NCBI GenBank assembly: GCA_036278755.1
Contig: DASUKL010000016.1
Coordinates: 1-24,392, forward strand
Length of the DNA: 24,392 bases
Reading direction: 5' to 3'
From: DASUKL01 sp036278755
GTDB lineage: Bacteria; Chloroflexota; Limnocylindria; Limnocylindrales; CSP1-4
Shown here: piece after piece, positions 16,600 to 24,134 of the stretch
Numbering within the stretch: position 1 is the first letter of the stretch
Layout: every line of letters begins with the position of its first letter
Notes under the pieces: model-generated
Seen by the model: the letters and a program-made list of their open reading frames with translations, nothing else
What the model was told of the DNA's origin: nothing
The model's database searches: none
Made by a program: the position numbers and the translations under genes

Positions 16600-17735
16600 G
16601 TGGTCGCGAGGTGGGCCAGGTCGACGAGCAGCGCGGCCACCTCCGCCGGGTGCTGGGCGTGGATGTCGTGGTCTCCGCGGGACCAGTGGACCGTGGCCCG
16701 CGGCAGGGCGGCCTGGGCCACGGCCACGGCCTCGCGTTTGGCCGCCACGGCAGCTGCTGCTTGGGTCGGTTCGGGGCGCCGGGTCGGCTCGGCGGAGTCG
16801 TTCGGTTCGGGGGCGTCCGTCGGCTTCACCGGCAGGAGCAGGACCGGCACCCGGACCGCCGAATAGCGCTTGGCCGGGCGGAAGGCCCACATCCCGCGCA
16901 GGACATCGATATGCCGGTCATACGTCAGCCAGGGCGCGATCGTGCCGTCAGGGCGATGCTCGAAGTTGGCCAGGGTGCCCTGGATCCCGGCTTCGGGCCA
17001 ATCGGGGTGGGCGGCCCGGATGTGGGCCTCGATCTCCTTCCCTGGCAGGCCGGCCAGGCGGGGCGGCGCGAGGCGAGCCAGGCAGGCTTCCCAGTCGGGG
17101 AACGTGGCCTGGGGGTCGAGCCAGCCGCCGTCGACGCAGGCGATGGCCGTCACGGCCTCAGGGTGGGCAGCGGCCAGCTCGAGCACGACGTTGCCGCCCC
17201 AGGACTGACCGGCCACGACCGGCCGGCCCAGACCGGCCTGCTCGATAAGGGCGGCCAGGTCGGCCGCGACCGTGGGGATGTCGTAGCCATCAGCGGGCTT
17301 GGACGAACGGCCGTGGCCGCGCAGGTCGACCGTCGCCGCGGTCAGGCCGCGGGCGGCGAGGTCGGCCGCGACGCCGTCCCATAGCCGGGCGTTCGAGGCC
17401 AACCCATGGACCAGCAGGAAGGTGGGAGTGGCTGGGGGCGCCGCTGGCCGCGGCGCGGCCGCGGGGGGACCGGCGGCCGGGGCCGATCGCTCTGCGACCG
17501 GGGACACCCCCTCCCCCGCGGCAGAGCCTGGAGCCGCCGCATGGCCGACCGGCACCCAGCGGTCGATAGCCAGCTCGACACCCGGCGCGACCTCGACGCG
17601 CTCGGTGACGCGGTCCGGGGCATCCTCTGTGGCGCGGTCCCGAGCGTCCTCGTTGGCGCGGTCCGGAGCGTCCTCGTTGGCGGTCTCCGAGCGGAAGGCG
17701 AACGGGTCGGACGCGGTGGATCGGGGCGTGCTCAC
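16596..17735 (-). CDS. alpha/beta hydrolase
   Basis: 379 aa from GTG 17735. The frame is open up to 18272, but that part is made of intergenic repeats, and MSTPRSTASDPFAF is a natural beginning. Residues 17-45 are a charged repeat (NEDAPDRA, NEDARDRA, TEDAPDRV). The hydrolase fold has the oxyanion strand LLVHGLASNARLWDG, then TVDLRGHGRSSKP, the nucleophile elbow AGQSWGGNV (S178) and the late His in GDHDIHAQHP (H357). It is interrupted after the first strand by a Pro/Ala-rich insertion (70-103), and another (305-330) stands before the last strands. The substrate is unknown. Its stop overlaps the next gene in ATGA, so hydrolase and S51/CysS-like fusion are made together. Confidence 0.88.
   Translation of the reverse strand: MSTPRSTASDPFAFRSETANEDAPDRANEDARDRATEDAPDRVTERVEVAPGVELAIDRWVPVGHAAAPGSAAGEGVSPVAERSAPAAGPPAAAPRPAAPPATPTFLLVHGLASNARLWDGVAADLAARGLTAATVDLRGHGRSSKPADGYDIPTVAADLAALIEQAGLGRPVVAGQSWGGNVVLELAAAHPEAVTAIACVDGGWLDPQATFPDWEACLARLAPPRLAGLPGKEIEAHIRAAHPDWPEAGIQGTLANFEHRPDGTIAPWLTYDRHIDVLRGMWAFRPAKRYSAVRVPVLLLPVKPTDAPEPNDSAEPTRRPEPTQAAAAVAAKREAVAVAQAALPRATVHWSRGDHDIHAQHPAEVAALLVDLAHLATT
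17610..17690 (-). repeat. 24-bp in-frame repeat near the hydrolase N-terminus
   Basis: Three imperfect 24-bp units (GCGTCCTCGTTGGCGCGGTC type) encode eight-residue charged repeats ending in DR. Confidence 0.75.
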
Positions 17736-18089
17736 ACCCTGATGGTACGGGCCCGGCCGAGCCGCGGTTCTGACGGGCGTCGTGCCTTGGGGCCGCTCCC
17801 TCTTGGCCAAACGCGACGCCAGTCGCCGGTTTGGCCAACGCCATCGTCGAGGGCCGCCGCTCATGGCCCCGGTCCGCCTCGTCCCGGCCCTGGCTGCCCC
17901 AAGGGTGGCCAAACAGTACCGATTCCGGACCCTTATGCCTGAGCCCCTCGACGACCACGACGTCCTGGCCACCCTGGAGCCCTCGTCGAGGCCGGAATCG
18001 GCCTCATCCGTGGCCAAACCATCCGCCGGGGGAGCGTATGGCCGATGCCGAGGCCGATCTGGAGGCTCAGGAAGCGACGACGCGGACCC

Positions 18090-18128
18090 GTTCGGATATA
18101 ACACTCCGCCGGCGACGTATTTGGCCAG
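18090..18128 (+). repeat. dispersed TTGGCCA element, copy 2
   Basis: Begins GTTCGGATATAACACTCCGC and ends TATTTGGCCAG. It matches the reverse complement of 1644-1682 at 34 of 39 positions and forms the left border of the 72-bp tandem array. Confidence 0.85.
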
Positions 18129-18263
18129 GACTGAGGCCCTCGGAGGCTCCACGATCAGGTCCGACCCGGATAACGCTCCGCGGGCGACGTGTTTGGCCAG
18201 GACTGAGGCCCTCGGAGGCTCCACGATCAGGTCCGACCCGGATAACGCTCCGCGGGCGTCGTA
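18120..18263. repeat. 72-bp tandem repeat, 2 copies
   Basis: Copies 18120-18191 and 18192-18263 are nearly identical, starting TTTGGCCAGGACTGAGGCCC and ending GATAACGCTCCGCGGGCG plus about 6 bp. A degenerate third start (TTCGGCCAAC) follows. The unit contains the core of the dispersed element (GGATAACGCTCCGC then TTTGGCCA). Confidence 0.9.
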
Positions 18264-18403
18264 TTCGGCCAACAGTCGGCCCTTAAGGCCACCAGTGGGC
18301 CCCTCGGAAGCGTCGGACCCCGTGGCCCCACGGATGAGGTTCCGTGGGCGACCTATCGGGCCTCGGTGCCGCCCCTATGGACGGGCCGTGGGCGGCCCGA
18401 GTC

Positions 18404-19954
18404 TCAGAACGTGACCGGCCGCCAGGTGCGGCCACCGTCGTAGCTCATCAGGAGGCCGTTCGGGCCCAAGCGGCCGCCGGTGATGAGGACGCCCTGGCTG
18501 GCGGTCGTGAAGCCGAGGTAGATCGTGCCCTCCTTGCCCGGGCTGTCGGCCAGGACCGTCTGCCAGGTGGCGCCGCCGTCCGTCGAGCGGACCACCTGGG
18601 CCCCGGAGGCCACCACGGTCGTGGCGGTCGGCTGGGCCAGCTGCTGCACCGACCCGAGCGGGATGGTCGCGGCGCCGCGGGTGAACGTCGTCCCGCCATC
18701 CGATGAGACGTAGAGCCGCTCCCCGGCCGCCGCGCCGCTGGGCGCCGGACCCCATACGCCCTCGTCACAAGCCGCCACGAGCTGGCTGGCGCTGTACGCG
18801 GCCAAGACCGCCGCCCCATTGGCCCCGCTGCAGGGCGGCCGCCAGGCCTGCCAGACACCGGCGCCCAGGCGCAACCCGCCGGTGACGTCGCGATCCACCT
18901 CGACGATCCAGCCGGCCGTCCCCGAGAGGACGAGCTGGACCGTGGGCACCGGCCCCGCGCCGAATCGCAGACTCGTCGCGGCCAACGCCCAGGCATCGTC
19001 GGCCACGGGGCTCGAGGCGACCTGGAAGCCATGCGTCGCGTCACCGTCGGTGACCACGGCATGGACCAGTCCGGCGTGGGCCTCGAGGGTCATGACCTGG
19101 CTGTCGCTCCCCCCGGGCACGGCCTGACTCTGCCAGGTCGCGCCGCCGTCGTGGGTGATCCACAGCTCAGGGCCGAAGAGCCAGCCATCGTTCGCGTCGG
19201 CGAAGCGGATGCCGCCGACGCCCGTCGCGCCGTCCCGCCACGCGCCGGTCGCTTGACCGACCGTGGTCGCGGGAGCCGGGGTGCGGGTCCAGGTATGTCC
19301 GCCGTCGGCGGTCCTGACGATGACCGCGCAGCGGACCGAGCCATCGCCGCACGGCGCTCCACCCAGCACCCAGCCCTGAGAAGCAGAGACGAACGTCACC
19401 GACAGCGGGCTGAAGCCGACCGGCACGGTCCCGGCCGGCCCGGTGAGGGTCGGGATGGGCGTGGCGCCACCGGGCGTGGCGGTCGCGGGCGCGCTGGCCG
19501 AGGCCGAGGGCGCGGCCGAGCTGCCGCTCGGCTGCGGCGAGCCGATGACCGCGACCGGACCGCTGGGGCTGGCGCTCGGACCGGCCGGCGAGCCCGTGGC
19601 GGGACTGCCGATGCCCGGCAGGCTCCCGATCAGGCCGAACAGGCCGGCGGCGATGACGAGCGCGGCGACCACCGTGGCGAGGCCGGCCAGGGCTCGGCCC
19701 CAAACGGGAAGGCCCAGGCCCAGGCCCCGGCCCAGGGCCAGGCGACGAGGCCGCGGCTCCTGCTCGGGGATGGCGGCCACACGGGCCAGGAGGTCGAGCG
19801 GAGCCGGCGGGCCGGCCAGGTCATGGAGAGCCCCCCGGACCTCGGCCTCGAAGGCGCGATCGTCCCCGGTCGCGTCCGGGCGGGCGGTAGGCCGCCGGGC
19901 GGCGGTCGGGCGCTGGTCGGTCGGGCGCTGGTCGGTCGGGCGCTGGCTGCTCAT
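18404..19954 (-). CDS. membrane-anchored YCF48/Asp-box beta-propeller protein, probable anti-sigma partner
   Basis: 516 aa from ATG 19954, overlapping the ECF sigma stop in ATGA. The N-terminus has three RPTDQ-type repeats, then a short cytoplasmic helix pair (RAFEAEVRGALHDLAG, LDLLARVAAI), one TM segment (about 88-110) and a Ser/Pro/Ala-rich external linker to 170. A beta-propeller of the YCF48/BNR type fills the rest. At least five Asp boxes are visible: TADGGHTW, THDGGATW, SSDGGTTF, STDGGATW and SYDGGRTW, plus QGWVLGG and DGWLFG strands. The topology (cytoplasmic helices, TM, outside sensor) and coupling to an ECF sigma suggest an anti-sigma factor or sensor. The ZAS motif HxxxCxxC is absent. 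What the propeller binds is unknown. Confidence 0.85.
   Translation of the reverse strand: MSSQRPTDQRPTDQRPTAARRPTARPDATGDDRAFEAEVRGALHDLAGPPAPLDLLARVAAIPEQEPRPRRLALGRGLGLGLPVWGRALAGLATVVAALVIAAGLFGLIGSLPGIGSPATGSPAGPSASPSGPVAVIGSPQPSGSSAAPSASASAPATATPGGATPIPTLTGPAGTVPVGFSPLSVTFVSASQGWVLGGAPCGDGSVRCAVIVRTADGGHTWTRTPAPATTVGQATGAWRDGATGVGGIRFADANDGWLFGPELWITHDGGATWQSQAVPGGSDSQVMTLEAHAGLVHAVVTDGDATHGFQVASSPVADDAWALAATSLRFGAGPVPTVQLVLSGTAGWIVEVDRDVTGGLRLGAGVWQAWRPPCSGANGAAVLAAYSASQLVAACDEGVWGPAPSGAAAGERLYVSSDGGTTFTRGAATIPLGSVQQLAQPTATTVVASGAQVVRSTDGGATWQTVLADSPGKEGTIYLGFTTASQGVLITGGRLGPNGLLMSYDGGRTWRPVTF
19918..19953 (-). repeat. 15-bp in-frame repeat
   Basis: GTCGGTCGGGCGCTG recurs in tandem (15-bp period) and encodes the repeated RPTDQ at the start of the propeller protein. 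Confidence 0.8.
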
Positions 19955-20547
19955 CGGGGCCCTCCATCGGGGCCTTCGGACCCCACGTAGGCCGTCCGCA
20001 GCTGGCGCATGGCGTAGTGCAGCCGCGACTTGATCGTGCCCGGCCGCGAGCCCAGGCGGGCCGCGATCTGGTCGATGCTCAGGTCGAGGAAGAAGCGCAG
20101 CACGATGACCTCGCGCTGGGCGTCGTCGAGGGTGGCCAGGGCCTGGCCCATGGCCTGCCGGCGAGCTACCGCGTCGGCCGGGTCCGCAGCACGCGGGCCA
20201 CGACGGGCCACCGCCTCGTCCGAGACGTCGGCCGCGATGGTCCGCACGGTGACCCGCCGTCGGGCCCGCAGCCGGTCGCGGCAGACGTTGACCAGGATGC
20301 GCCCGAACCAAGCCTCGAAACGGTCCGTGTCGCGCAGCGCGTCGAAGTGCCGCCAGGCCGCCAGGGCCGCGTCATGGGTGGCGTCCTCGGCCTCCACCCG
20401 ATCGCCCAGGATGAGCGTCGCGAAGCGGTACGCGCGGTCGAGCGCGCTACGGTCCACCAGCGCCGCGAAGGCGTCGGCGCGGGCCCTCGTCGTGTCGCTG
20501 TCCAGCCGAGCCACCACCCCTTCGCGGCCCCCATGGAGGGTCATCAT
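19951..20547 (-). CDS. ECF sigma factor (sigma-70 family)
   Basis: 198 aa from ATG 20547 (ATG 20544 is next, and GTG codons follow a few residues in); AGAGG stands just before. Region 2 is AFAALVDRSALDRAYRFATL then DRVEAEDATHDAALAAWRHF, to RFEAWFGRILVNVCRDRLRA. Region 4 is LATLDDAQREVIVLRFFLDL then SIDQIAARLGSRPGTIKSRL and HYAMRQLR. These are complete and spaced as in ECF sigma factors. There is no C-terminal extension. It is co-translated with the downstream membrane propeller protein, which is in the position of its anti-sigma factor. The group and target promoters cannot be told from this window. Confidence 0.93.
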   Translation of the reverse strand: MMTLHGGREGVVARLDSDTTRARADAFAALVDRSALDRAYRFATLILGDRVEAEDATHDAALAAWRHFDALRDTDRFEAWFGRILVNVCRDRLRARRRVTVRTIAADVSDEAVARRGPRAADPADAVARRQAMGQALATLDDAQREVIVLRFFLDLSIDQIAARLGSRPGTIKSRLHYAMRQLRTAYVGSEGPDGGPR

Positions 20548-20651
20548 GCCTCTACCGACGACGCGGGCGCCCGGAACGTTCGAAGAGACCGATGGGCGGA
20601 GCGCTCGGCCGCCGCGACGCGTGCGGCCCAAGGCGCCCGGATGCCCAGCCT

Positions 20652-21440
20652 TCAGCCGCCGCGCGAGCGCCGAGACCCGCTTGCCGCCGCCTCCCGCCTC
20701 CGCCGCCGGCTGCGGATCCAGACCACGAACAGGATGGGGAACGGCACGAAGATCACGGCGAAGACCACGATCCGGATCAGGGAGGCCAGATCCAGCGGCG
20801 AGCCCAGCACGCCCGGGCAGGGGATCGTCGTCCCGGCAGGGACGAGCAGGGCGAACGTGCCCAGGCCGGTGATGACCGCCTGGTAGGTGTGGGGCACGCC
20901 GCCGGTCGGGTCGGTGGTGAGCTCGTGCCAGGCCCCGTCGGCGTACAGGCCGATGACCGGCGTGGGGATGCCCATGGGCCCGCGGAGGATGACCGTCACG
21001 CCCGCGCTGGCGGGGATCGTCACGGCCGCTCCCGACTGGGTGGCCATGCTGATGCGGTAGGCATTCCCGGCGATCTCCTGGCCGCTGGGGAGCGGCGGCG
21101 GATCGACCGCTGTGACCTCGAGCTGCAGGCCGGTCGTGCCCTCGGGCAGGGGCAGGCTGTTGGGCGCCACGAGCAACTGGGCCTGGGGCGGCTGCTCGTC
21201 GGTCGAGGCGGCAAAGCCGGGGCTGGTGCCCTGGGCCACGGGCTGGAGGGTCTGGAGGGCCGTGGGCCCGCCGGGCTGGCAGGACGGCGGCTGGAGCCAG
21301 CGGTAGGTCTCCTGGACGATGACCCCGTCGTAGAGCGGCGGCGAGGTCCGTGGTGCCGTGGCCTGGGCGAGCGCGACCACGGCCAGGCCGGCCACGAGGG
21401 CGATGAGGGCGGCCTGGCGGTCCCCGCGCCAGCGACCCAT
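20652..21440 (-). CDS. two-TM membrane protein with exported domain, unknown function
   Basis: 262 aa from ATG 21440, whose first base is the last base of the CPBP stop (TGATG). One TM segment at about 10-27, an external domain of about 190 residues rich in Pro, Gly and Thr (GVIVQETYRWLQPP, LLVAPNSLPLPEGTTGLQLE, GLYADGAWHELTTDPTGGVP), a second TM at about 220-243, and a cytoplasmic tail of Arg repeats. The strand-rich external part ending GLGTFALLVPAGTT looks like an immunoglobulin-type or PEGA-like domain, but no family is recognised. It is the last gene of the SBP-CPBP operon. It lies 104 bp ahead of the ECF sigma gene. Confidence 0.8.
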   Translation of the reverse strand: MGRWRGDRQAALIALVAGLAVVALAQATAPRTSPPLYDGVIVQETYRWLQPPSCQPGGPTALQTLQPVAQGTSPGFAASTDEQPPQAQLLVAPNSLPLPEGTTGLQLEVTAVDPPPLPSGQEIAGNAYRISMATQSGAAVTIPASAGVTVILRGPMGIPTPVIGLYADGAWHELTTDPTGGVPHTYQAVITGLGTFALLVPAGTTIPCPGVLGSPLDLASLIRIVVFAVIFVPFPILFVVWIRSRRRRREAAASGSRRSRGG

Positions 21441-22072
21441 CACAGCCACCAGGTCGCCAGATCGGCCACGATGTGGGCCGCGGCCGGGGCGGCGACGCTG
21501 CCGCTGGCCAGGCGCAGGCCGGCCAGCCACAGCCCGGCCCCGATATCGAGGGGCAGGATCGACCAGCCATCGAGGGGGACGTGGATGAGGGCGAAGGCGA
21601 GCGCGGCCAGGACCGCCGCGCCCAACGGACCGACGAGCTGGCGTGCGGCATCGAAGAAGACGCCCCGCAGGACGACCTCCTCGGCCACGGCCACGAGTGT
21701 CGTCACCGAGGCCCAGGCCACGAACGGCGCGGCATGGCCGGTCAGCAGCGGCGCGGGCCCGCGGGCGGCGATCGAGACGCCGACGAGGACGAGACCGCCG
21801 AGGACGCCGAGGACGACGGCCCCGAGCCCCATGCGGAGCCCCGCGCCGGATCTGCCACGCCCCCCGATGGCCGCCAGGCCGAGCCAGGCCAGGCTGTAGA
21901 GCAGCCCGAGCAGGACGACGCCCACGGCCCCCGACAGTGCCAGCTGGGCCCGAACGAGGGCCAGCAGGCCCATCCCGGCGCCCAGCCCGACGATCCGGGC
22001 CAGGGACCGACCGACAGGCGATCGGGCGGCGGCCGCGCTGAAGGGAGCGGCAGCCGTTCGGCCGGCGGTCAA
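21440..22072 (-). CDS. CPBP-family intramembrane metalloprotease
   Basis: 210 aa from TTG 22072, supported by a 4-base overlap TTGA with the SBP stop. About six to seven hydrophobic segments. The CPBP (Abi/Rce1) motifs are present: AEEVVLRGVFF (E131, E132, R136), ALIHVPLDG (H164) and AAAHIVADL (H200), the metal-binding and catalytic set. Such proteases cleave within the membrane; roles in other species include CAAX-like processing and bacteriocin self-immunity. Its position between a substrate-binding protein and an exported-domain protein hints that it processes one of them; this is inference. Confidence 0.9.
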   Translation of the reverse strand: MTAGRTAAAPFSAAAARSPVGRSLARIVGLGAGMGLLALVRAQLALSGAVGVVLLGLLYSLAWLGLAAIGGRGRSGAGLRMGLGAVVLGVLGGLVLVGVSIAARGPAPLLTGHAAPFVAWASVTTLVAVAEEVVLRGVFFDAARQLVGPLGAAVLAALAFALIHVPLDGWSILPLDIGAGLWLAGLRLASGSVAAPAAAHIVADLATWWL

Positions 22073-23607
22073 GGCCGCGGCACCATCTCGATCCGCCCGG
22101 CGGCGAAGGCGGCCGGCCAGACGACGACGTCCTGGACCGTTGCGTTCGCGCCCGCGACCTGGCCCGATGTTCGACTGCCGGCAGTCTCACCGCCGGCGAT
22201 GCCGTCGGTCGCGCTCCCGGAGGCCGTCGGGTCGCTGCCCTCCCAGGCGCCGCTGCCCGTGCTCGGCGGCTGCCAGGCGCTCACCGCCGCTGAGGCGGGC
22301 GAGGCCGCCTGCCACTGCCACATCACGGCCGCGGCGCGCAGGTTCTGGCCGAGGTGCGCGGTGTCCGTCGCGAACCGCAGCCCGGCGCCGTTGGGCAGGG
22401 ACCCGCTGGGCAGGTCGACGGCCCGCGCCGCGGCGGCGATGTCCTGGGCATCGAGCCGCCCCGCCGCCGCGGCCGACGGCAGGACGTCGTGGAAGAGGGC
22501 CCAGGCGGCGGTGAAGCCAGAGAGCCCTTCCTCGGTCGGTGGCCCACCGGCCTGCTCGGCCCAGGCGGCGGCGAATCGGTCATACAGGGCCCGGGCAGAC
22601 GGGTCGAGGGCCTGGGGGTCGAAGCCGCTGGGGGGTCGGTCGGAGCCGAAGATGCCCAGGGACGCATCACCCAGCATGTTGCCGAAGTCGGGCACGCACT
22701 CGGCCATGGTCGAGCCGATGAGCGCGGGGACCGTCACGTGCGCCGCGTCAAGGGCCTGCACGAAGGCCACCCCATCGGGGATGTGCGAGGCCAGGATCAC
22801 GACGTCTGGCCTGCTGGCCGCCACGGCGCTGACGACCTGCGACCAGCGCGGCAGGCCGAGGTCGTAGGTCACCCGGCCGGTAAGCCGCAGGCCGAGGGCC
22901 TTCGACTCAGCTACGGCCGCGTCGGCCACGGACGAGGCGTAGGCATCGTTCGCCGAGACGACCGTCACCCGCAGGTCGCTGGGCGTCAGGTCGAGCCGGG
23001 GGGCCAGCTCCGTGGCGCTGAACTGGGCCGAGTTCGTGCCCAGCCGGGCCCCGCTGGCCCCGACCCGGAAGACGCGGGGAAGGCCGCGGCCGGTGAGCTG
23101 GTCGGCCACGGCCCCGGCCTCCCAGTAGACGAGCCCGGCCTGGTCGGCCGCAGCGCTGGCGGCGATGGAGAGCTGGGAGGCATAGGCCCCGATGACGAGG
23201 GGCACGCCGTCAGCCCGCAGCGCGGCGATGGCGGAGCTGGCCGCGGCGGCATCCGGGAGGTCCCGGACGTCGAGCGCGATGGGCCGCCCGTCGATCCCCC
23301 CGTCGGCGTTGACGAAGTCGGCCGCGATGCGCACCCCGAGCTTCTCCTGGCCGGCCAGGGCGACGACGTCGGGATCACCGGTCAGGGGGAAGACGGCGCC
23401 GATGCGGATCGCGCCACCACCGAGGCCGGGCCCGCCGAGGGCGACGGCGAGGGCCACGATGGCCACGGCCAGCAGTCCCGCCGTGGCCACGCGGATGCCG
23501 CGGTGGCGGGCCTGCGGATCGTGGCCCGAAGGCAGCGTCAGGTGGGGCTGGGACGGTGCCGCGGAAGGCGACCGCGGCGGTGCCGGGGCGAGGCGAGGGC
23601 TGGCCAT
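22069..23607 (-). CDS. ABC-transporter-type substrate-binding protein (branched-chain amino acid family)
   Basis: 512 aa from ATG 23607 with AAGGAG about 9 nt upstream. A basic/Pro-rich N-terminus precedes a TM anchor (about 39-58). Then comes a periplasmic-binding fold of type I: IRIGAVFPLTGDPDVVALAG, AADFVNADGGIDGRPIALDV, PLVIGAYASQLSIAASAAAD, VYWEAGA, FRVGASG and YDRFAAAWAEQAGG. This matches the LivJ/Peripla_BP_6 group that binds amino acids or related amides. A Ser/Thr/Gly-rich stretch (about 445-490) lies near the C-terminus. No permease or ATPase genes adjoin; the neighbour is a CPBP protease, so it could serve as a sensor rather than a transporter part. Confidence 0.9.
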   Translation of the reverse strand: MASPRLAPAPPRSPSAAPSQPHLTLPSGHDPQARHRGIRVATAGLLAVAIVALAVALGGPGLGGGAIRIGAVFPLTGDPDVVALAGQEKLGVRIAADFVNADGGIDGRPIALDVRDLPDAAAASSAIAALRADGVPLVIGAYASQLSIAASAAADQAGLVYWEAGAVADQLTGRGLPRVFRVGASGARLGTNSAQFSATELAPRLDLTPSDLRVTVVSANDAYASSVADAAVAESKALGLRLTGRVTYDLGLPRWSQVVSAVAASRPDVVILASHIPDGVAFVQALDAAHVTVPALIGSTMAECVPDFGNMLGDASLGIFGSDRPPSGFDPQALDPSARALYDRFAAAWAEQAGGPPTEEGLSGFTAAWALFHDVLPSAAAAGRLDAQDIAAAARAVDLPSGSLPNGAGLRFATDTAHLGQNLRAAAVMWQWQAASPASAAVSAWQPPSTGSGAWEGSDPTASGSATDGIAGGETAGSRTSGQVAGANATVQDVVVWPAAFAAGRIEMVPRP

Positions 23608-23629
23608 GGGTGCGGCTCCTTGGCGCAGG

Positions 23630-24049
23630 TTACTTGACCGTGAAGATGACCTGGGGCGAGAACACCCGCGGGTCGAAGGGGGCGTGGTCGGCAGCGACGA
23701 ACTCGGCCCGCAGGGTGTACGTGCCAGGCTTGACCGGCAGGTCTTGCTGGAGCGAGTACTGCATGTACACCAGGGCGTTGTCGAGGTAGAGGTGGACGTG
23801 CCCCTCGGTGGGCACGATATGGGTGGAGGTCGTGTCGACGACCTTGGCGTTCTGCAGCGAGACCACGACGTGGACCGTGTCGCCGGTCACGACCTGGCCC
23901 TGGGTCGGCTCGACGACGGCGATGACGGCCGGCGAGGAGGGCCGTCCGGCGCCGGCGGTGGGGCTGGGCGAGGCGCCACCGCCCGGGCCACAGGCGGCCG
24001 CCAGCATGGCAGCCAGGACGATGGCCGTCAGGATCCGGGGACGATGCAT
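23630..24049 (-). CDS. lipoprotein with beta-sandwich domain
   Basis: 139 aa from ATG 24049, with AAGGAGG about 10 nt upstream. The signal MHRPRILTAIVLAAMLAAAC ends at a lipobox Cys (C20). A Ser/Pro/Gly spacer leads into an all-beta domain: VIAVVEPTQGQVVTGDTVHV, PTEGHVHLYLDNALV, and the end PGTYTLRAEFVAADHAPFD. The GHVHLYLDN strand is like DUF4399/Ig-type domains seen in exported proteins. The neighbour's fragment also looks like a copper-type exported domain, so a metal-related role is possible but unproven. It lies 22 bp ahead of the substrate-binding protein gene. Confidence 0.85.
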   Translation of the reverse strand: MHRPRILTAIVLAAMLAAACGPGGGASPSPTAGAGRPSSPAVIAVVEPTQGQVVTGDTVHVVVSLQNAKVVDTTSTHIVPTEGHVHLYLDNALVYMQYSLQQDLPVKPGTYTLRAEFVAADHAPFDPRVFSPQVIFTVK

Positions 24050-24084
24050 GCCGCTGGGGCCTCCTTCGGGCGAAGTCACGGGCG

Positions 24085-24134
24085 TCACTGGCCCGGGGTG
24101 ATGGTGACGGGCCTCACTGGCCCGGGGTGATGGT
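24085..24134. repeat. 21-bp direct repeat at the end of the last gene
   Basis: TCACTGGCCCGGGGTGATGG plus one T occurs at 24085-24105 and 24114-24134. The second copy contains the stop codon and last codons of the downstream-reading gene, so the first is a duplicated gene end. Confidence 0.85.

Larger units (their letters stand above)
17736..18403. other. gene-free stretch with TGGCCA elements
   Basis: No supported gene. The minus-strand frame through 18272 has repeated peptides (ARGALSGSDLIVEPPRASV) that only mirror the DNA repeats. TGGCCA-type sites occur at about 17803, 17833, 17905, 18009, 18121, 18193 and (as TCGGCCAA) 18265. The same motifs fill the gap beside rpoD. Confidence 0.7.

Noticed and set aside
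18120..18263. Possible CRISPR array
   Set aside because: Whole 72-bp units are repeated head to tail with no unique spacers, and there are no cas genes.
17736..18272. N-terminal extension of the hydrolase with a 24-residue repeated peptide
   Set aside because: The repeat follows the DNA repeats of the gap, has no hydrolase homology, and GTG 17735 gives a natural start.
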